DNA from: a virus
Direction: 5' to 3' (one strand)
Length of the DNA stretch: 43,397 nt
IMG/VR virus record: IMGVR_UViG_3300028800_000162
Location: 1 to 43,397 of that record
The position numbers and the translations under genes are program-made. Below are positions 1 to 8,160 of this stretch, piece after piece. Below the pieces are notes generated by a model, which was not told the DNA's origin, made no database searches, and saw nothing but the letters and a program-made list of their open reading frames with translations. The stretch's first letter is position 1, and the number at the start of each line of letters is the position of its first letter.

Positions 1-141
1 AAAATTCCTGCTTCGGTAAGTCAATCATGGAGCTTGCAAACTGCTGCCTACAAAATACTCTTAGCTGACGAGATGAATTTGCCTATCAAACGGCGCGTAT
101 GCTTGCAATTGCCAAAGCAAGGTGGTGCTGCGAAACTGGTT
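1..141. repeat. left copy of 141-bp terminal direct repeat
   Basis: Bases 1-141 match 43257-43397 except at two positions (5 T versus 43261 C, and 125 G versus 43381 T). This shows the molecule or assembly is circular or terminally redundant, with a unit length of 43,256 bases. Both differences change the encoded exonuclease (Thr to Ile and Gly to Val), so they may be population variants or errors near contig ends. Confidence 0.9.
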
Positions 142-216
142 GAATTTCTCAATCATGAAGAAGATCAAAGACTGTATCTCGCGGCATTGTCTTTGTACCG
201 TCATTTTAACGGTTAA
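1..216 (+). CDS. RecB-like exonuclease, C-terminal part
   Basis: This is the 3' end of the gene that starts at 42900. It enters the window in frame at base 1 (Lys120 of the joined protein) and stops at 214-216. It holds the QTAAY motif (Gln132-Tyr136), the last conserved element of Cas4/RecB-type PD-(D/E)xK nucleases, followed by about 55 residues of C-terminal helix. With the N-terminal 119 codons at the right end, the complete protein is 190 residues. The residue after the catalytic Lys120 is Ile in this copy but Thr in the right-end copy. It lies upstream of the RecT-like gene on the same strand, which fits an exonuclease plus annealing-protein recombination pair. Confidence 0.8.
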   Translation, partial: KIPASVSQSWSLQTAAYKILLADEMNLPIKRRVCLQLPKQGGAAKLVEFLNHEEDQRLYLAALSLYRHFNG

Positions 217-265
217 CGTCTTGACTTATGCTTAGACGTGATCCTAACTTTTTTCATCTTCCGTC

Positions 266-294
266 TTGCATTAATAAACCACATTTGTTAATAT
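266..294 (+). promoter_or_regulatory. sigma70-type promoter of the recombination operon
   Basis: TTGCAT at 266-271 and TAATAT at 289-294 are separated by 17 bases, about 25 bases upstream of the SD of the first gene. The block at 276-297 (core TTTGTTAATATTGA) recurs upstream of the 28142 gene with only two changes over 22 bases, so both promoters may be co-regulated. Confidence 0.65.
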
Positions 295-325
295 TGAGAC
301 ATAAAAGAAACAGGAGGTAAAGATC

Positions 326-517
326 ATGTCTAACGCTTATTGGAGTCAATGGAGTCACAGCGAAATAATGTCGATGCACGGAGTGGAAATAGACGACGAA
401 AGAGATGATGACACAGATTTGGATCACGATGAAGATGACACAAATTTGGAACAAGAAGATAGCTGCCCAAGATGTTCGGGTGGTGGATGCAATTACTGTT
501 TAATGTGCGAATACTAG
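326..517 (+). CDS. small acidic protein with C-terminal cysteine cluster
   Basis: This is a 63-residue protein of unknown function. The start has a perfect SD (AGGAGGT) about six bases upstream. The middle (residues 22-45) is almost all Asp and Glu. The C-terminal end carries CPRC, then CNYC and a last Cys, which looks like a small zinc-binding knuckle. It is the first gene after the 266-294 promoter and is followed nine bases later by a small membrane protein. I do not recognise a family. An acidic DNA mimic or a zinc adaptor are guesses only. Confidence 0.7.
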   Translation: MSNAYWSQWSHSEIMSMHGVEIDDERDDDTDLDHDEDDTNLEQEDSCPRCSGGGCNYCLMCEY

Positions 518-526
518 GAGGTAAAT

Positions 527-751
527 ATGGAAGCAGGAGTAATTTTAACCGCAGCTGGGACTGTAGTAGCAATCGTGGGATCAAACATCGCTTTGATCTC
601 ATGGTTAAGATCGGACATGAAATCTTTCGAAACAAAAATCGAAGGATGGAAGGAAGAAATAAACAAGGAATCAAAGGATTTTCACGGTCGCCTTTGCAAT
701 TTGGAAGCGCGTTACCATAACCAAGATATGAAAATGAGGACTGACCCATGA
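527..751 (+). CDS. small membrane protein with coiled-coil tail
   Basis: The protein has 74 residues. Residues 4-26 form one hydrophobic segment rich in Val, Ile, Ala and Gly, followed by a charged helix (about 28-65) that should face the cytoplasm as a coiled coil. The start has SD AGGAGG seven bases upstream. The stop overlaps the next start as ATGA. Such single-span, coiled-coil proteins are common in phage early and lysis regions (i-spanin-like or holin-associated), but the position beside recombination genes does not decide the role. Confidence 0.7.
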   Translation: MEAGVILTAAGTVVAIVGSNIALISWLRSDMKSFETKIEGWKEEINKESKDFHGRLCNLEARYHNQDMKMRTDP

Positions 752-1323
752 GCTTTTTAATTGAAGGACAAGAAGAAAAACCAGTGATGCTGGCGATCCC
801 AGCAGCACCCATTGAACAGTTGAAATACGAGTTGATGAGACAATTCGATATTGACTTCATGGAAGGAGCTTCTAATGCCATTGGCGTTAGAACCGAACAG
901 GACGCAAGGAGCGCGTTGTCTATGGCTTTACAAGCAAGGAAGCTTGAAAGGACATTGGACGAAAGCAGAGCAGCCATAGTGAAGCCCCATTTCGAATATC
1001 AAAGGGCTATCAATAAACTTGTAAAAGACTTCAAAGACAAGTTGATTGCGATTGAGAATAACCTTCATGAGAAAATCAATGGATGGATGAAGGAAGAAAA
1101 TAACAACCCCTTTTCCAAATTGGAAGAGATCGAAGTTGAAGACGGCAAACTGTTCACTCGGAAGTTTTGGACTTATGACGTAGAAGACACGACCAAGGTT
1201 CCTATGGAATTCCTTTGCGTCGATAACGAAGCGGTAGATTCAGCCATTAAAAAGGGTATGCGAAACATTCCCGGCCTTACCATCTACGAAAAAGAAGAAA
1301 CCAATCTAAGAGTTAAAAACTAG
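748..1323 (+). CDS. recombination-associated coiled-coil protein
   Basis: This 191-residue protein is largely helical. A long charged helix covers about 45-120 and a C-terminal domain covers about 125-190, ending in a VP-x-E-(F/Y)-L...IKxGxRxIPG pattern that I associate with the phage proteins encoded next to RecT genes (DUF1351-like organisation). It begins by ATGA overlap with the membrane protein and ends eight bases before the RecT-like gene, so the two are surely co-translated. The role is probably as an accessory to single-strand annealing, judged from position rather than from catalytic residues, of which I see none. Confidence 0.7.
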   Translation: MSFLIEGQEEKPVMLAIPAAPIEQLKYELMRQFDIDFMEGASNAIGVRTEQDARSALSMALQARKLERTLDESRAAIVKPHFEYQRAINKLVKDFKDKLIAIENNLHEKINGWMKEENNNPFSKLEEIEVEDGKLFTRKFWTYDVEDTTKVPMEFLCVDNEAVDSAIKKGMRNIPGLTIYEKEETNLRVKN

Positions 1324-1331
1324 GAGTCACA

Positions 1332-2210
1332 ATGAAACAGCAATACTTTTCGATGCCAAACGCTCAAGAAATGCAAAGCTTAATCGAGTTTTGCAAGGTG
1401 ATGGCTACAGCCCCTTTCTATCAAAAGCTCGGACCCGGTGGCGTTATGGCCATTTACTTGACCGCAAAGGAATATGACCTTCCCTTTATGGCTTGCCTTA
1501 ACGGTGGATTGCATACGTTCGACGGTAAAGTGACATTCTCAGCCATCATGATCGACGCTTTGATTATCAAAGCAGGACATAAAGCCGATCTCCTTCATTT
1601 GGATGAGAAGAAATGCGTCATACGCTTCACAAGGGGCGATAGACGAAACGATCCTAGCTATCAGCCGCTTGTCTACGAATACACGCTAGAACAGGCTAAT
1701 AAAGCAGGATACCTCAAGAAAAACAACTGGCAAACGTCACCGAAGGACATGCTTTATAGTCGTTGCCTAACTGGCGGTGGACGCAAGCATACGCCCGAAG
1801 TATTCGTTGGTGTGTTAGTTGCTGGGGAATTAGTCGGCGATGATTCGGATTCGAACATACCGCCACTTTTACCTGCCAATGTAGCGACATCTACCAATTT
1901 GCTACCAGCACCTACCGAATCGGTAGAACCACAGAAACCATTGCAACTCACTCATGAGAAATTGCCCAATTACGATGACTTTTGCAAGCAGCACGGCATA
2001 ACGCAAGGAAGCGATAAGCATGAGTATGTGAAGGTAATCATCTCGAAAAACCCAAAGATGACCGAAACTCAAGTAGTTAACTCGGCCATCAAAAACGAGC
2101 AGAAGTTCTTGGACACATTCAATAAGTGGCTTGAGGAGAAAACGAAGCCAGAAACCAAGGAAGTTGTTCAAGAACTCCCTCGGTCGATGGATGAACTATC
2201 TCAAATGTAA
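1332..2210 (+). CDS. RecT-like single-strand annealing protein
   Basis: This 292-residue protein has the N-terminal layout of phage RecT-type annealing proteins. A helix leads into a GPGGVMAIYLTAKEYDLP segment (about 34-52), followed by FDGKVTFSAIMIDALI (about 64-79), a beta-strand stretch, and WQTSPKDMLYSRCL (about 138-151). The C-terminal third (from about 175) is Pro/Thr-rich and then helical, as in many RecT relatives. It would coat single strands made by the RecB-like exonuclease of the same operon and anneal them to complementary DNA. The SD is GGAG six bases upstream. Its stop codon lies inside one of the dispersed 17-base palindromes and is followed by a terminator. Confidence 0.7.
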   Translation: MKQQYFSMPNAQEMQSLIEFCKVMATAPFYQKLGPGGVMAIYLTAKEYDLPFMACLNGGLHTFDGKVTFSAIMIDALIIKAGHKADLLHLDEKKCVIRFTRGDRRNDPSYQPLVYEYTLEQANKAGYLKKNNWQTSPKDMLYSRCLTGGGRKHTPEVFVGVLVAGELVGDDSDSNIPPLLPANVATSTNLLPAPTESVEPQKPLQLTHEKLPNYDDFCKQHGITQGSDKHEYVKVIISKNPKMTETQVVNSAIKNEQKFLDTFNKWLEEKTKPETKEVVQELPRSMDELSQM

Positions 2211-2223
2211 AGCGGTTTTACAT
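2205..2223. repeat. dispersed palindrome, copy 1
   Basis: TGTAAAGCGGTTTTACA lies at 2206-2222 and is flanked by A and T that extend the symmetry to 19 bases, with one mismatched pair. It contains the TAA stop of the RecT-like gene. The same element occurs near 12165, 30675, 38854 and 43136. Confidence 0.85.
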
Positions 2224-2225
2224 GA

Positions 2226-2255
2226 AAGGAGGTCAGCAATCAAGCTGACCTTCTT
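2226..2255. terminator. bidirectional terminator between convergent operons
   Basis: AAGGAGGTCAGC (2226-2237) pairs with GCTGACCTTCTT (2244-2255) over 12 positions with one G-U wobble and a six-base loop. It lies exactly between the end of the plus-strand recombination operon (2210) and the end of the minus-strand late operon (2254). T-rich ends are present on both strands but short. Confidence 0.7.
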
Positions 2256-2502
2256 AGGAAAAAATCTGGGTTTTGTGATCGACCCGAACCCAGAGACGGA
2301 AGGTTTGCGAATTAAAGATTGCCACCTCTGCCACTCTAGTAGGTTTACCGTCCCCCACCAATGACTTGCGACTAAGGAAGTATGTTGGTTGCGCGCAAAC
2401 TTGCTTCCTATATTTCGAGTCTACCATCGCGATAGAAAGTAACGGAAGACCTGTCCCTTGTTCAAAGTGACTCAGTCGACTCTTTGCATTAGATTTGTAC
2501 AT
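2254..2502 (-). CDS. hypothetical protein, last gene of the late operon
   Basis: This 82-residue protein starts by TAATG overlap with the preceding small membrane protein and ends at the terminator hairpin. That placement is the main argument that it is a real gene. The sequence is basic and mixed, without a clear membrane segment, signal peptide or cysteine pattern. I recognise no family. It could be an accessory of the candidate lysis cluster just upstream. Confidence 0.5.
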   Translation of the reverse strand: MYKSNAKSRLSHFEQGTGLPLLSIAMVDSKYRKQVCAQPTYFLSRKSLVGDGKPTRVAEVAIFNSQTFRLWVRVDHKTQIFS

Positions 2503-2696
2503 TACGGCGTTAAGTCTACCTTAACACCAGTTTCAATCTCAATGACTTTTTCGACTTCTTCCTCGATGGGATTGTCTTTGCCTAAGAACATCACTGAACT
2601 ATAACCGACCAAGACTAGGGCTATAACTATTATTATTATAGACCTATACTTCGCCCAAAAGTCTTGGATCGGTTTGAGTATTTCAGGAGGAATCAT
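2502..2696 (-). CDS. small single-span membrane protein, lysis candidate
   Basis: The protein has 64 residues. Residues about 19-38 are strongly hydrophobic (Ile/Val/Leu/Ala), preceded by a short Trp- and Lys-containing amphipathic part and followed by an acidic tail rich in Glu and Val. It overlaps the upstream lipoprotein as ATGA and the downstream gene as TAATG. A membrane protein beside a lipoprotein at the end of the tail module is the usual place for holin and spanin genes. Function is inferred from size, topology and position only. Confidence 0.7.
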   Translation of the reverse strand: MIPPEILKPIQDFWAKYRSIIIIVIALVLVGYSSVMFLGKDNPIEEEVEKVIEIETGVKVDLTP

Positions 2697-2881
2697 TTTG
2701 TGATCCCGATTGATGAACCCGGTGTAAGAGGAACAGTGACTGTAGGGGAAACGTTAGGTGTATTACTGGCAGTGTCATCTATAACGTCGTCGGCTGTACC
2801 CGAAGTATGAGCCATTGAAACGTTGTAAGTGCAGCTAGTCAGACACATGCTCATTAGAAATGAGACGAGGAGATGCTTCAT
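2693..2881 (-). CDS. small lipoprotein, o-spanin-like candidate
   Basis: This 62-residue protein has a clear lipoprotein signal: MKH, a hydrophobic stretch to about residue 14, then the lipobox LTSC with the lipidated Cys at residue 17. The mature part of 46 residues is rich in Thr, Ser, Asp and Pro and has no further membrane segment. Short outer-membrane lipoproteins of this size in phages are typically o-spanins (Rz1 type). The partner could be the 64-residue membrane protein downstream. It begins 47 bases inside the end of the Cys-rich gene upstream, in the +1 phase. Confidence 0.75.
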   Translation of the reverse strand: MKHLLVSFLMSMCLTSCTYNVSMAHTSGTADDVIDDTASNTPNVSPTVTVPLTPGSSIGITK

Positions 2882-3200
2882 TTGTTAATCCTTTGGTATG
2901 GTTTTGGTCTTGTTGCATAACGACCTGTTTTCCCATTTCTACCAAAGATTTCAAATAAGTACAAAGCTGATTATATTCATTTCTTGATTGTACGAGAGCT
3001 TGAGTGGTCAGATCGAACCTAGCTTGAAGGACTTGCTGCTGTAAAACCAAACGTTTTGGCGAGCAATCTTCTAGCTTTACAGGTTGCGCGCCGTCTTCTG
3101 GCATCCACCAAGTCTCAATATAGTTCGGACATTCGCGGCATGAGCCACACATTTTGTTTTTAACGAAAGGGCAATTGTCACCGCAAGCTGTACTCTGCAT
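2835..3200 (-). CDS. cysteine-rich protein of unknown function
   Basis: The protein has 121 residues. The N-terminal 46 residues contain six Cys (6, 10, 18, 21, 24, 46), including CGSCRECP, suggesting a metal-binding or disulfide module. The rest (about 50-95) is a long Gln/Leu-rich helix likely to form a coiled coil. It starts by TAATG overlap with the tail fibre gene upstream and overlaps the lipoprotein start by 47 bases. It may be a fibre chaperone or tail-end accessory. No family recognised. Confidence 0.7.
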   Translation of the reverse strand: MQSTACGDNCPFVKNKMCGSCRECPNYIETWWMPEDGAQPVKLEDCSPKRLVLQQQVLQARFDLTTQALVQSRNEYNQLCTYLKSLVEMGKQVVMQQDQNHTKGLTNEASPRLISNEHVSD

Positions 3201-3880
3201 TAGAAATCCTTGTTTCCGATTACTCCGACGTTAGCCAACGGACGCCATGTGTTACCGTGATTGTGGCCTGAAGTACCTTGTTGAGGCACTGGGCTATTAT
3301 TGATCGTCGAACCGCCACCACCAGTATAATTGGTGTTGACTTGGTTTGAAGTGGATCTGTTAGTGCTTCCGATTTTAAATGACCGATTACCTTTTTCGTC
3401 TGAAGTGTAAACCAAAAAGCTATGAGTGTGAGCTGGGATTTGGTCGATCGTCAAGGAAGTGTCTGTTTGTTGCCATGTACCTGCTGGATTACCTGCGGTG
3501 ATATTATTGGCGTATGTTGTGGATGAATCTTGAGCAGCAAGCAAGTTACCTCCTGTATTGGGAACGATAGACCAATTCGGAGCAGGTGGCAAATTATTGT
3601 AAAACCACATTCTAGTTCCTCTTGGGAACCCTACAGAGCCGAAAGTGACTTGATAGTTTGTAGCCACACCGCCCACGATTCGATTGACCAACATTAAGTC
3701 TGTAGTCAAGGGAGTTCCGTTCGGTAGTGTCTGTAGAGCTTGCAAATTGATATTGCGAATAATGCTCACAGCTACTTGATAATCGGTTAATCCAACTCTC
3801 ATGAGTACGATTGCCGAAGGATCATTGGACAAAGCCAAGTTAGCGACTGGTAAGTCTGATAGTTCTACAGGTGATGACAT
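3200..3880 (-). CDS. tail fibre protein with collar-type tip
   Basis: This 226-residue protein has the plan of short phage fibres. The N-terminal region of about 80 residues is followed by GFPRGTRMWFYNNLPPAPNW (about 83-102), which resembles the phage tail-collar domain. Near the C-terminal end come IPAHTHSF (about 148-155) and then a Gly/Ser/Thr-rich strand part ending GHNHGNTWRPLANVGVIGNK. His-rich HTH/HNH motifs that bind metal in the fibre tip and the TWRP...VGI ending are typical of this class. It probably contacts the host receptor. A strong SD (AAGGGGG) lies before the start. Confidence 0.8.
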   Translation of the reverse strand: MSSPVELSDLPVANLALSNDPSAIVLMRVGLTDYQVAVSIIRNINLQALQTLPNGTPLTTDLMLVNRIVGGVATNYQVTFGSVGFPRGTRMWFYNNLPPAPNWSIVPNTGGNLLAAQDSSTTYANNITAGNPAGTWQQTDTSLTIDQIPAHTHSFLVYTSDEKGNRSFKIGSTNRSTSNQVNTNYTGGGGSTINNSPVPQQGTSGHNHGNTWRPLANVGVIGNKDF

Positions 3881-3892
3881 ATTGCCCCCTTC

Positions 3893-4363
3893 TTAAGGAA
3901 TAGTTTTTGTTTGCCCATAAGCGATATAAGGCCCTGTACCACCAGAGATAGTGACCGTTCCGCTTGCGCTGATTACAGGGGTAGTGATCCCCACTTTCTT
4001 AATATCCACGAAGGTAGCACCAACTGACCCAGGTGGCAAGTAAACCATGCCATGATAGACGTTTGCTGCGTTGCCTTTATCGACTACGTAAATGTAGGCA
4101 AGACCACCATTGAGAGAATCAAACATGGTTTGTCCAGTGCCAGCCGTTACGACTGATTGACCTTCTTGCTGAGCTAAATATTGCAACCAGCGGTTTGTGT
4201 AGCGAGCCAACCAGTTAAACCAGTTACGAGGAGGGAATTCTAATCTGTCCCAACCGTATTGCTGTTTTTCAGGCGGTGGAGTCAATACGTTGTTTTGCAA
4301 TGAAACTGGATCGACTTGATCTTGTTCTGCCCATATCGGGAATACGCTTGGTTTGTCTACCAT
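3893..4363 (-). CDS. baseplate-to-fibre adaptor protein
   Basis: This 156-residue protein has an N-terminal segment (about 1-70) of the type found at the start of phage fibres: aromatic- and Pro-rich, with FPPRNWFNWLARYTNRWLQ (about 43-61), which is used to attach to the baseplate. The second half is short beta strands rich in Gly, Val and Thr. It lies between the DUF2612 baseplate protein and the collar-type fibre, so it probably links the two. SD AAGGAG precedes the start. Confidence 0.65.
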   Translation of the reverse strand: MVDKPSVFPIWAEQDQVDPVSLQNNVLTPPPEKQQYGWDRLEFPPRNWFNWLARYTNRWLQYLAQQEGQSVVTAGTGQTMFDSLNGGLAYIYVVDKGNAANVYHGMVYLPPGSVGATFVDIKKVGITTPVISASGTVTISGGTGPYIAYGQTKTIP

Positions 4364-4372
4364 AAAATCTCC

Positions 4373-5149
4373 TTAAGGTGCTGGTGGTATGCTACCGTTT
4401 ATTTGAATCGCTTCGGCCAACTGGCCAGCTCCAGTCGTATCAATGGTATAAGTTGGATACGTTCCCAAAGCTTCGGCAAAAGCTCCACCGAAATTCGGGT
4501 TACTTGTTTCGCCTCTTTGAATGTATAAATCAACAGCACCAGAACCCGGATCGACTTGAAACGGATGAACCTCGGTAGGATCGGCAGGATTTGGAGCGAC
4601 GAAAAACTGCTCATTGAAAGGATCGCTTGAGAAAACAAAAGGATTGGTGTTGTATGTCGCCGTCAAAGCAGCGAATGAAACACCTGCTGGGCTAACGTTC
4701 TGTATGGCTTGATCTAAATCGCTTGGGTTTACAGGGAAAGTCAAACCATTGGTTGCCATCTGATAAGCAGCAGGATAAAGCTCGTTGTACCAAACAGTCG
4801 TTGCGTCAGTCAAATATTTCAAAATGGAAATGACTTCTTCGGGTGTTCCATTGCTTTGATTGACGAAGATTTGAAACTGCAAGTCTTCCCTATATGACTG
4901 GTCAGACTGACCAGCTACTCTGAGGAGTCCAAGAATTTGACCCAGTCCATCCAATTGAACACCTTGCGCCGTGTTCAAATAACGCATGGTAGCCAAGAGC
5001 TGTTCTTGTGTGTTCAGCACTTGAGCTTGCATAGTCAACGCTTGGACGACCTTTTGCAAGTTCGTTAGTGACCCATCGGGATTCCTGATTTGAAATTGCG
5101 AAGCCAATAAGGCGACCGCTCTTTCAAAATAATTCGGGATGTCAACCAT
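4373..5149 (-). CDS. DUF2612 baseplate protein (gpI-like)
   Basis: This 258-residue protein follows directly after the baseplate J-like gene, one base from its stop, which is where tail protein I-like DUF2612 proteins sit in small myophages. The N-terminal half (about 15-130) is helical, with LDGLGQILGLLR (about 68-79) and SYREDLQFQIFVNQSNGTPEEV (from about 86), a pattern I associate with this family. The rest is strand-rich. It probably closes the baseplate wedge and carries the fibre adaptor. Confidence 0.8.
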   Translation of the reverse strand: MVDIPNYFERAVALLASQFQIRNPDGSLTNLQKVVQALTMQAQVLNTQEQLLATMRYLNTAQGVQLDGLGQILGLLRVAGQSDQSYREDLQFQIFVNQSNGTPEEVISILKYLTDATTVWYNELYPAAYQMATNGLTFPVNPSDLDQAIQNVSPAGVSFAALTATYNTNPFVFSSDPFNEQFFVAPNPADPTEVHPFQVDPGSGAVDLYIQRGETSNPNFGGAFAEALGTYPTYTIDTTGAGQLAEAIQINGSIPPAP

Positions 5150-5150
5150 G

Positions 5151-7142
5151 TTAAACCACCGTCACTGAAATTCTGCTTAAATCCCACGTCGATATTTGGT
5201 TATCCTGAATAGGAATATCAGAAGATCCCAACGTGTTTTGAGTGATGCCTATGGTCATATTACCGCTGGCAATGCCTGGCACGGTAAAGATTTGAGCCAG
5301 CACGCGCTGGAGTAGCACATCAATACCAACACCAAGACTATTGCCATAATTCAATATGGCCAATGCCACGTCTGAAACTCCGTTATTCGGGAACGTTTCA
5401 GATGGGTAAAGAGTTAACGCGACCGAAACCCAGATTGTGACCGCACTTGGACGGCTGAAGAAGATTGTCTGAGTGTTCCCTTGGGAGTCGATGATTTCGA
5501 TCCCATTCCCGCCGTTAACATTACCAAAAGTTTCGATTCCAGCTGGCTTTGTGAGCCAGATCTGATTTGCGACTGCTTCATCGGTTCCCCCTTCTACTAC
5601 TGCTTCGAATGATTTTGGCGGTCTGCCTCCGTTTATGGCAGCCGTCAGAGTTGATACACTTGTCGTTGCTGAATCTACAGTTAATACCGTAGAGATAATT
5701 GGATTCACTGTCACGACTTGGTTTCCTGTCCCACCAAATGAAGCGGACGAAACTTGAGGTAACGCTTCAAATGCTGTCACCAAGTCGGTCATTGTCGTAG
5801 CTTGGTTGGTATTAAAATTGACCGTGAAATTGCTGACCGTGTTGTAAGTGACGGTAATAACGTCTCCAGCTACAAATTGATTGGGGAACGAAATCACGAT
5901 CGGAGTCTGTTGAAGCGAAGTGTTTTCGAATACAGTAGCACTGGTAACACCGGGAACTTTTTGAAGAAGTCCTGCTGTGATCGCTTCGACTGTCGCTGAT
6001 CCTAAAAGTTTTATGGAATTCTGTCGTCTGATTCTCAATTGGGCATCTGTCTCAACTAATGTTCCCGTGTTGCCAGCAATAAGATTGGTGATTGAATTCC
6101 ATCCAGCTATTGGAGTCACAATGAAGGTTAAAGTGCCGATCGGTAAAGGAATCGGACCGTAGCTTTGAGCGTTGAAAGTGATGGGAGACGCTTGATAAAC
6201 GATCGAAAGGTTTAGTCCAACGTTGCAAGAGAAAGGAACTGATACCACATCGGCATTGACTGTGATGCTTCCATTCATGTTGTCTACGCAAGTGAACGAA
6301 GTTGCCGTAGCGTTAATGATCGCGGTCAATGCTGCGGTCAATGCGTTGTTATTTGCTGGGGCTAAGAATGTCACTACGTTAGTGGCCTGAGTCGCTCCAC
6401 CAGTAACGTTGATTGAATTGACCACGACGTTTTTGCCAGTCAATGGAGTGATCGTCAAAATGTTAGGATTCGTAGCTACGCAAGTACAAGCAGTGCTGCT
6501 ATCGAATGCCTGAATGGCAGAAGCTATCGCTGCAAGCGTCGTATTGCTATCCGTGATGAAGTTGATCGGAGATAAAGGAACTCCGTTGAGCGTGACATTG
6601 ATAACGTTTCCTGTAACGAATATGGCTCCAGTGTTAGAAAACGTAACAACAGGCCGAGAGTAAGTAAATGCCGTATTATTCAAAAGGACGGTATACGGTT
6701 GAGTGGTCAATGTTCCCACTTCGATTCTAACGATGTCAGCGTTTGATCTGGTGATGGTTCCCCCAGTCAAAGCATAGAATGTATCGCCTGTAGTCGGAAC
6801 TCGCGCCAGTGAATTAGCAGGAATGTAAGTGCCTTCCAAACCGTCACACGTTGCGACTACGCTTGTTTGAGTCGCTGGCAATCTTGTGATACCATTTAAC
6901 TGCACAACGTTGTCTAGCGACGTTCCTGCTGCGCTGTTGGGGTATTGAGAAAAGTAGACGTCTTCCAGATTCTCCCAGAGATCGGCGTATACTTTAGCGA
7001 ATATCCCGATCAATTGACCTGCAACTGATTGAGGATCGGTATTGACATCACCAAGAGAAGCGACGAAATCATCTTCTAAGAATTGTTTTACGTTAGCCAG
7101 TCTTGGAGTATTAAAACCTTGAGGGGTTAAGCCGTATGTCAT
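5151..7142 (-). CDS. baseplate J-like wedge protein (gp6 family) with two inserted domains
   Basis: The protein has 663 residues. The conserved frame is of the baseplate J type: an N-terminal helix region, GTSLDNVVQLNGITRLPA (about 73-90), then ETDAQLRIRRQNSI (about 364-377), GSATVEAITAGLLQKVPGVTSA (381-402), PPKSFEAVVEGGTDEAVA (508-525) and the C-terminal domain. Two extra beta-rich domains interrupt it at about 163-258 and 413-506. The second sits exactly in the variable loop before PPKSFEAVV. Homologous domains occur in the sheath, connector and cement proteins. It overlaps the gp25-like gene as ATGA. Confidence 0.9.
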   Translation of the reverse strand: MTYGLTPQGFNTPRLANVKQFLEDDFVASLGDVNTDPQSVAGQLIGIFAKVYADLWENLEDVYFSQYPNSAAGTSLDNVVQLNGITRLPATQTSVVATCDGLEGTYIPANSLARVPTTGDTFYALTGGTITRSNADIVRIEVGTLTTQPYTVLLNNTAFTYSRPVVTFSNTGAIFVTGNVINVTLNGVPLSPINFITDSNTTLAAIASAIQAFDSSTACTCVATNPNILTITPLTGKNVVVNSINVTGGATQATNVVTFLAPANNNALTAALTAIINATATSFTCVDNMNGSITVNADVVSVPFSCNVGLNLSIVYQASPITFNAQSYGPIPLPIGTLTFIVTPIAGWNSITNLIAGNTGTLVETDAQLRIRRQNSIKLLGSATVEAITAGLLQKVPGVTSATVFENTSLQQTPIVISFPNQFVAGDVITVTYNTVSNFTVNFNTNQATTMTDLVTAFEALPQVSSASFGGTGNQVVTVNPIISTVLTVDSATTSVSTLTAAINGGRPPKSFEAVVEGGTDEAVANQIWLTKPAGIETFGNVNGGNGIEIIDSQGNTQTIFFSRPSAVTIWVSVALTLYPSETFPNNGVSDVALAILNYGNSLGVGIDVLLQRVLAQIFTVPGIASGNMTIGITQNTLGSSDIPIQDNQISTWDLSRISVTVV

Positions 7143-7498
7143 GGTAAAATTTGCTCCATTTCTAGGTTTCCATCTACACTTCTACAACCGAAATTTACTG
7201 TAAATTTCCTGTTAATACCATCAAAATCACTAGAAAATGAAGTAATATCTATGATTCCGGGAGTATTTGAGATCTCATTCGTCAAAAACGTCTCAACTTG
7301 AATCTGATTTGGATTCTTAATGAAGAAGTATTGATAGTATGGAATCCCTGCTAAAATATTCAAAAACCACTCGCCTTGAATAAATCGCAATCGAATGGCT
7401 AAGTTTTGAGCGATTTGATCGACACCGCCAACTAAAGCGAAGTCGAAATCCTCAAAGACTAAATCCCCTGTTTTGGGGTCTAAAGCAAAATCAATCAT
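7139..7498 (-). CDS. gp25-like baseplate wedge protein (DUF2634)
   Basis: The protein has 119 residues. The pattern DQIAQNLAIRLRFIQGEWFLN (from about 27) followed by GIPYY (about 51-55) is the usual one for the T4 gp25 / P2 gpW group and DUF2634. It initiates sheath polymerisation on the baseplate. It sits between the spike and the gp6-like gene, both joined by ATGA overlaps. Confidence 0.88.
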   Translation of the reverse strand: MIDFALDPKTGDLVFEDFDFALVGGVDQIAQNLAIRLRFIQGEWFLNILAGIPYYQYFFIKNPNQIQVETFLTNEISNTPGIIDITSFSSDFDGINRKFTVNFGCRSVDGNLEMEQILP

Positions 7499-8160
7499 GG
7501 TATCGGCCCTAGTAAAGTGTTAAATTGAGTTTGCAAAGTCGACACTAAAGCTGTAAATGTAGGGTTTAAAGGACCTCCTAAAACGGTTCCTGTAACCGCT
7601 GGGCCTTGCAAATAAGTCATTAGTGTAGACAGTGTCTGCAATAATTCAACTGTCGGATTACCTATAGCCACAGTACTTGAAGTTTGAATTACAATCTCTC
7701 CATCTGCTTTAATCCTTATTAATGAACCTGCAAAAGTTAAAACCATATCTGTATTATTATCGGCAGTCGATGTCTCATTAAAAGGAAATAAACCCATAAT
7801 AGCGACACCATCCGAAAGGTCAAACTTTCTGGGATCGTCGGGGCTAACTTGTCCCCCGACGGTCAACCAAAGATCGGTGCTTCGTTCAATAAAAAGGAGC
7901 AAGCAAGTATCGCCCTCAACAACTGGGAAAGTGAGACCTCCACCGCCTGCTCTAGGGAATACCACAGGAACGTTTTCAAGTATAGGGTAAGGCGTTGTGG
8001 TTCCATCTGCCCAAACCTTGTTTAACAAAGGCTGAACAGATGCTTTTTGAGTGGTGTAGTCATAGGTAACGATTGCGCCCGGCATAGCAGTGTGAAGATT
8101 ATTCAATCGGTAATCCACTACGGCTTTGGCTGCATCATTGAGGGTTACTGGATTTGGCAT
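7495..8160 (-). CDS. baseplate spike protein (Gp138/gpV-like)
   Basis: This 221-residue protein has an N-terminal OB-fold-like region (about 20-130) with PGAIVTYDYTTQKASVQPLL and a later VVFPRAGGGGLTFPVVEGD stretch, typical of Gp138-type membrane-piercing spikes. A strand-rich tail follows. It forms the trimeric needle below the hub. The start overlaps the hub gene stop as TAATG. Confidence 0.85.
   Translation of the reverse strand: MPNPVTLNDAAKAVVDYRLNNLHTAMPGAIVTYDYTTQKASVQPLLNKVWADGTTTPYPILENVPVVFPRAGGGGLTFPVVEGDTCLLLFIERSTDLWLTVGGQVSPDDPRKFDLSDGVAIMGLFPFNETSTADNNTDMVLTFAGSLIRIKADGEIVIQTSSTVAIGNPTVELLQTLSTLMTYLQGPAVTGTVLGGPLNPTFTALVSTLQTQFNTLLGPIP

Noticed and set aside
330-977. 215-codon open frame on the minus strand opposite the first plus-strand genes
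   Set aside because: It lies over four plus-strand genes with good SDs and overlaps, has no SD, and its composition (Leu/Ser/Arg/Cys-rich) is that of a shadow frame.
2131-2364. 77-codon plus-strand frame across the terminator
   Set aside because: It starts inside the RecT-like gene and runs through the hairpin. The minus-strand gene there has coupled start support.
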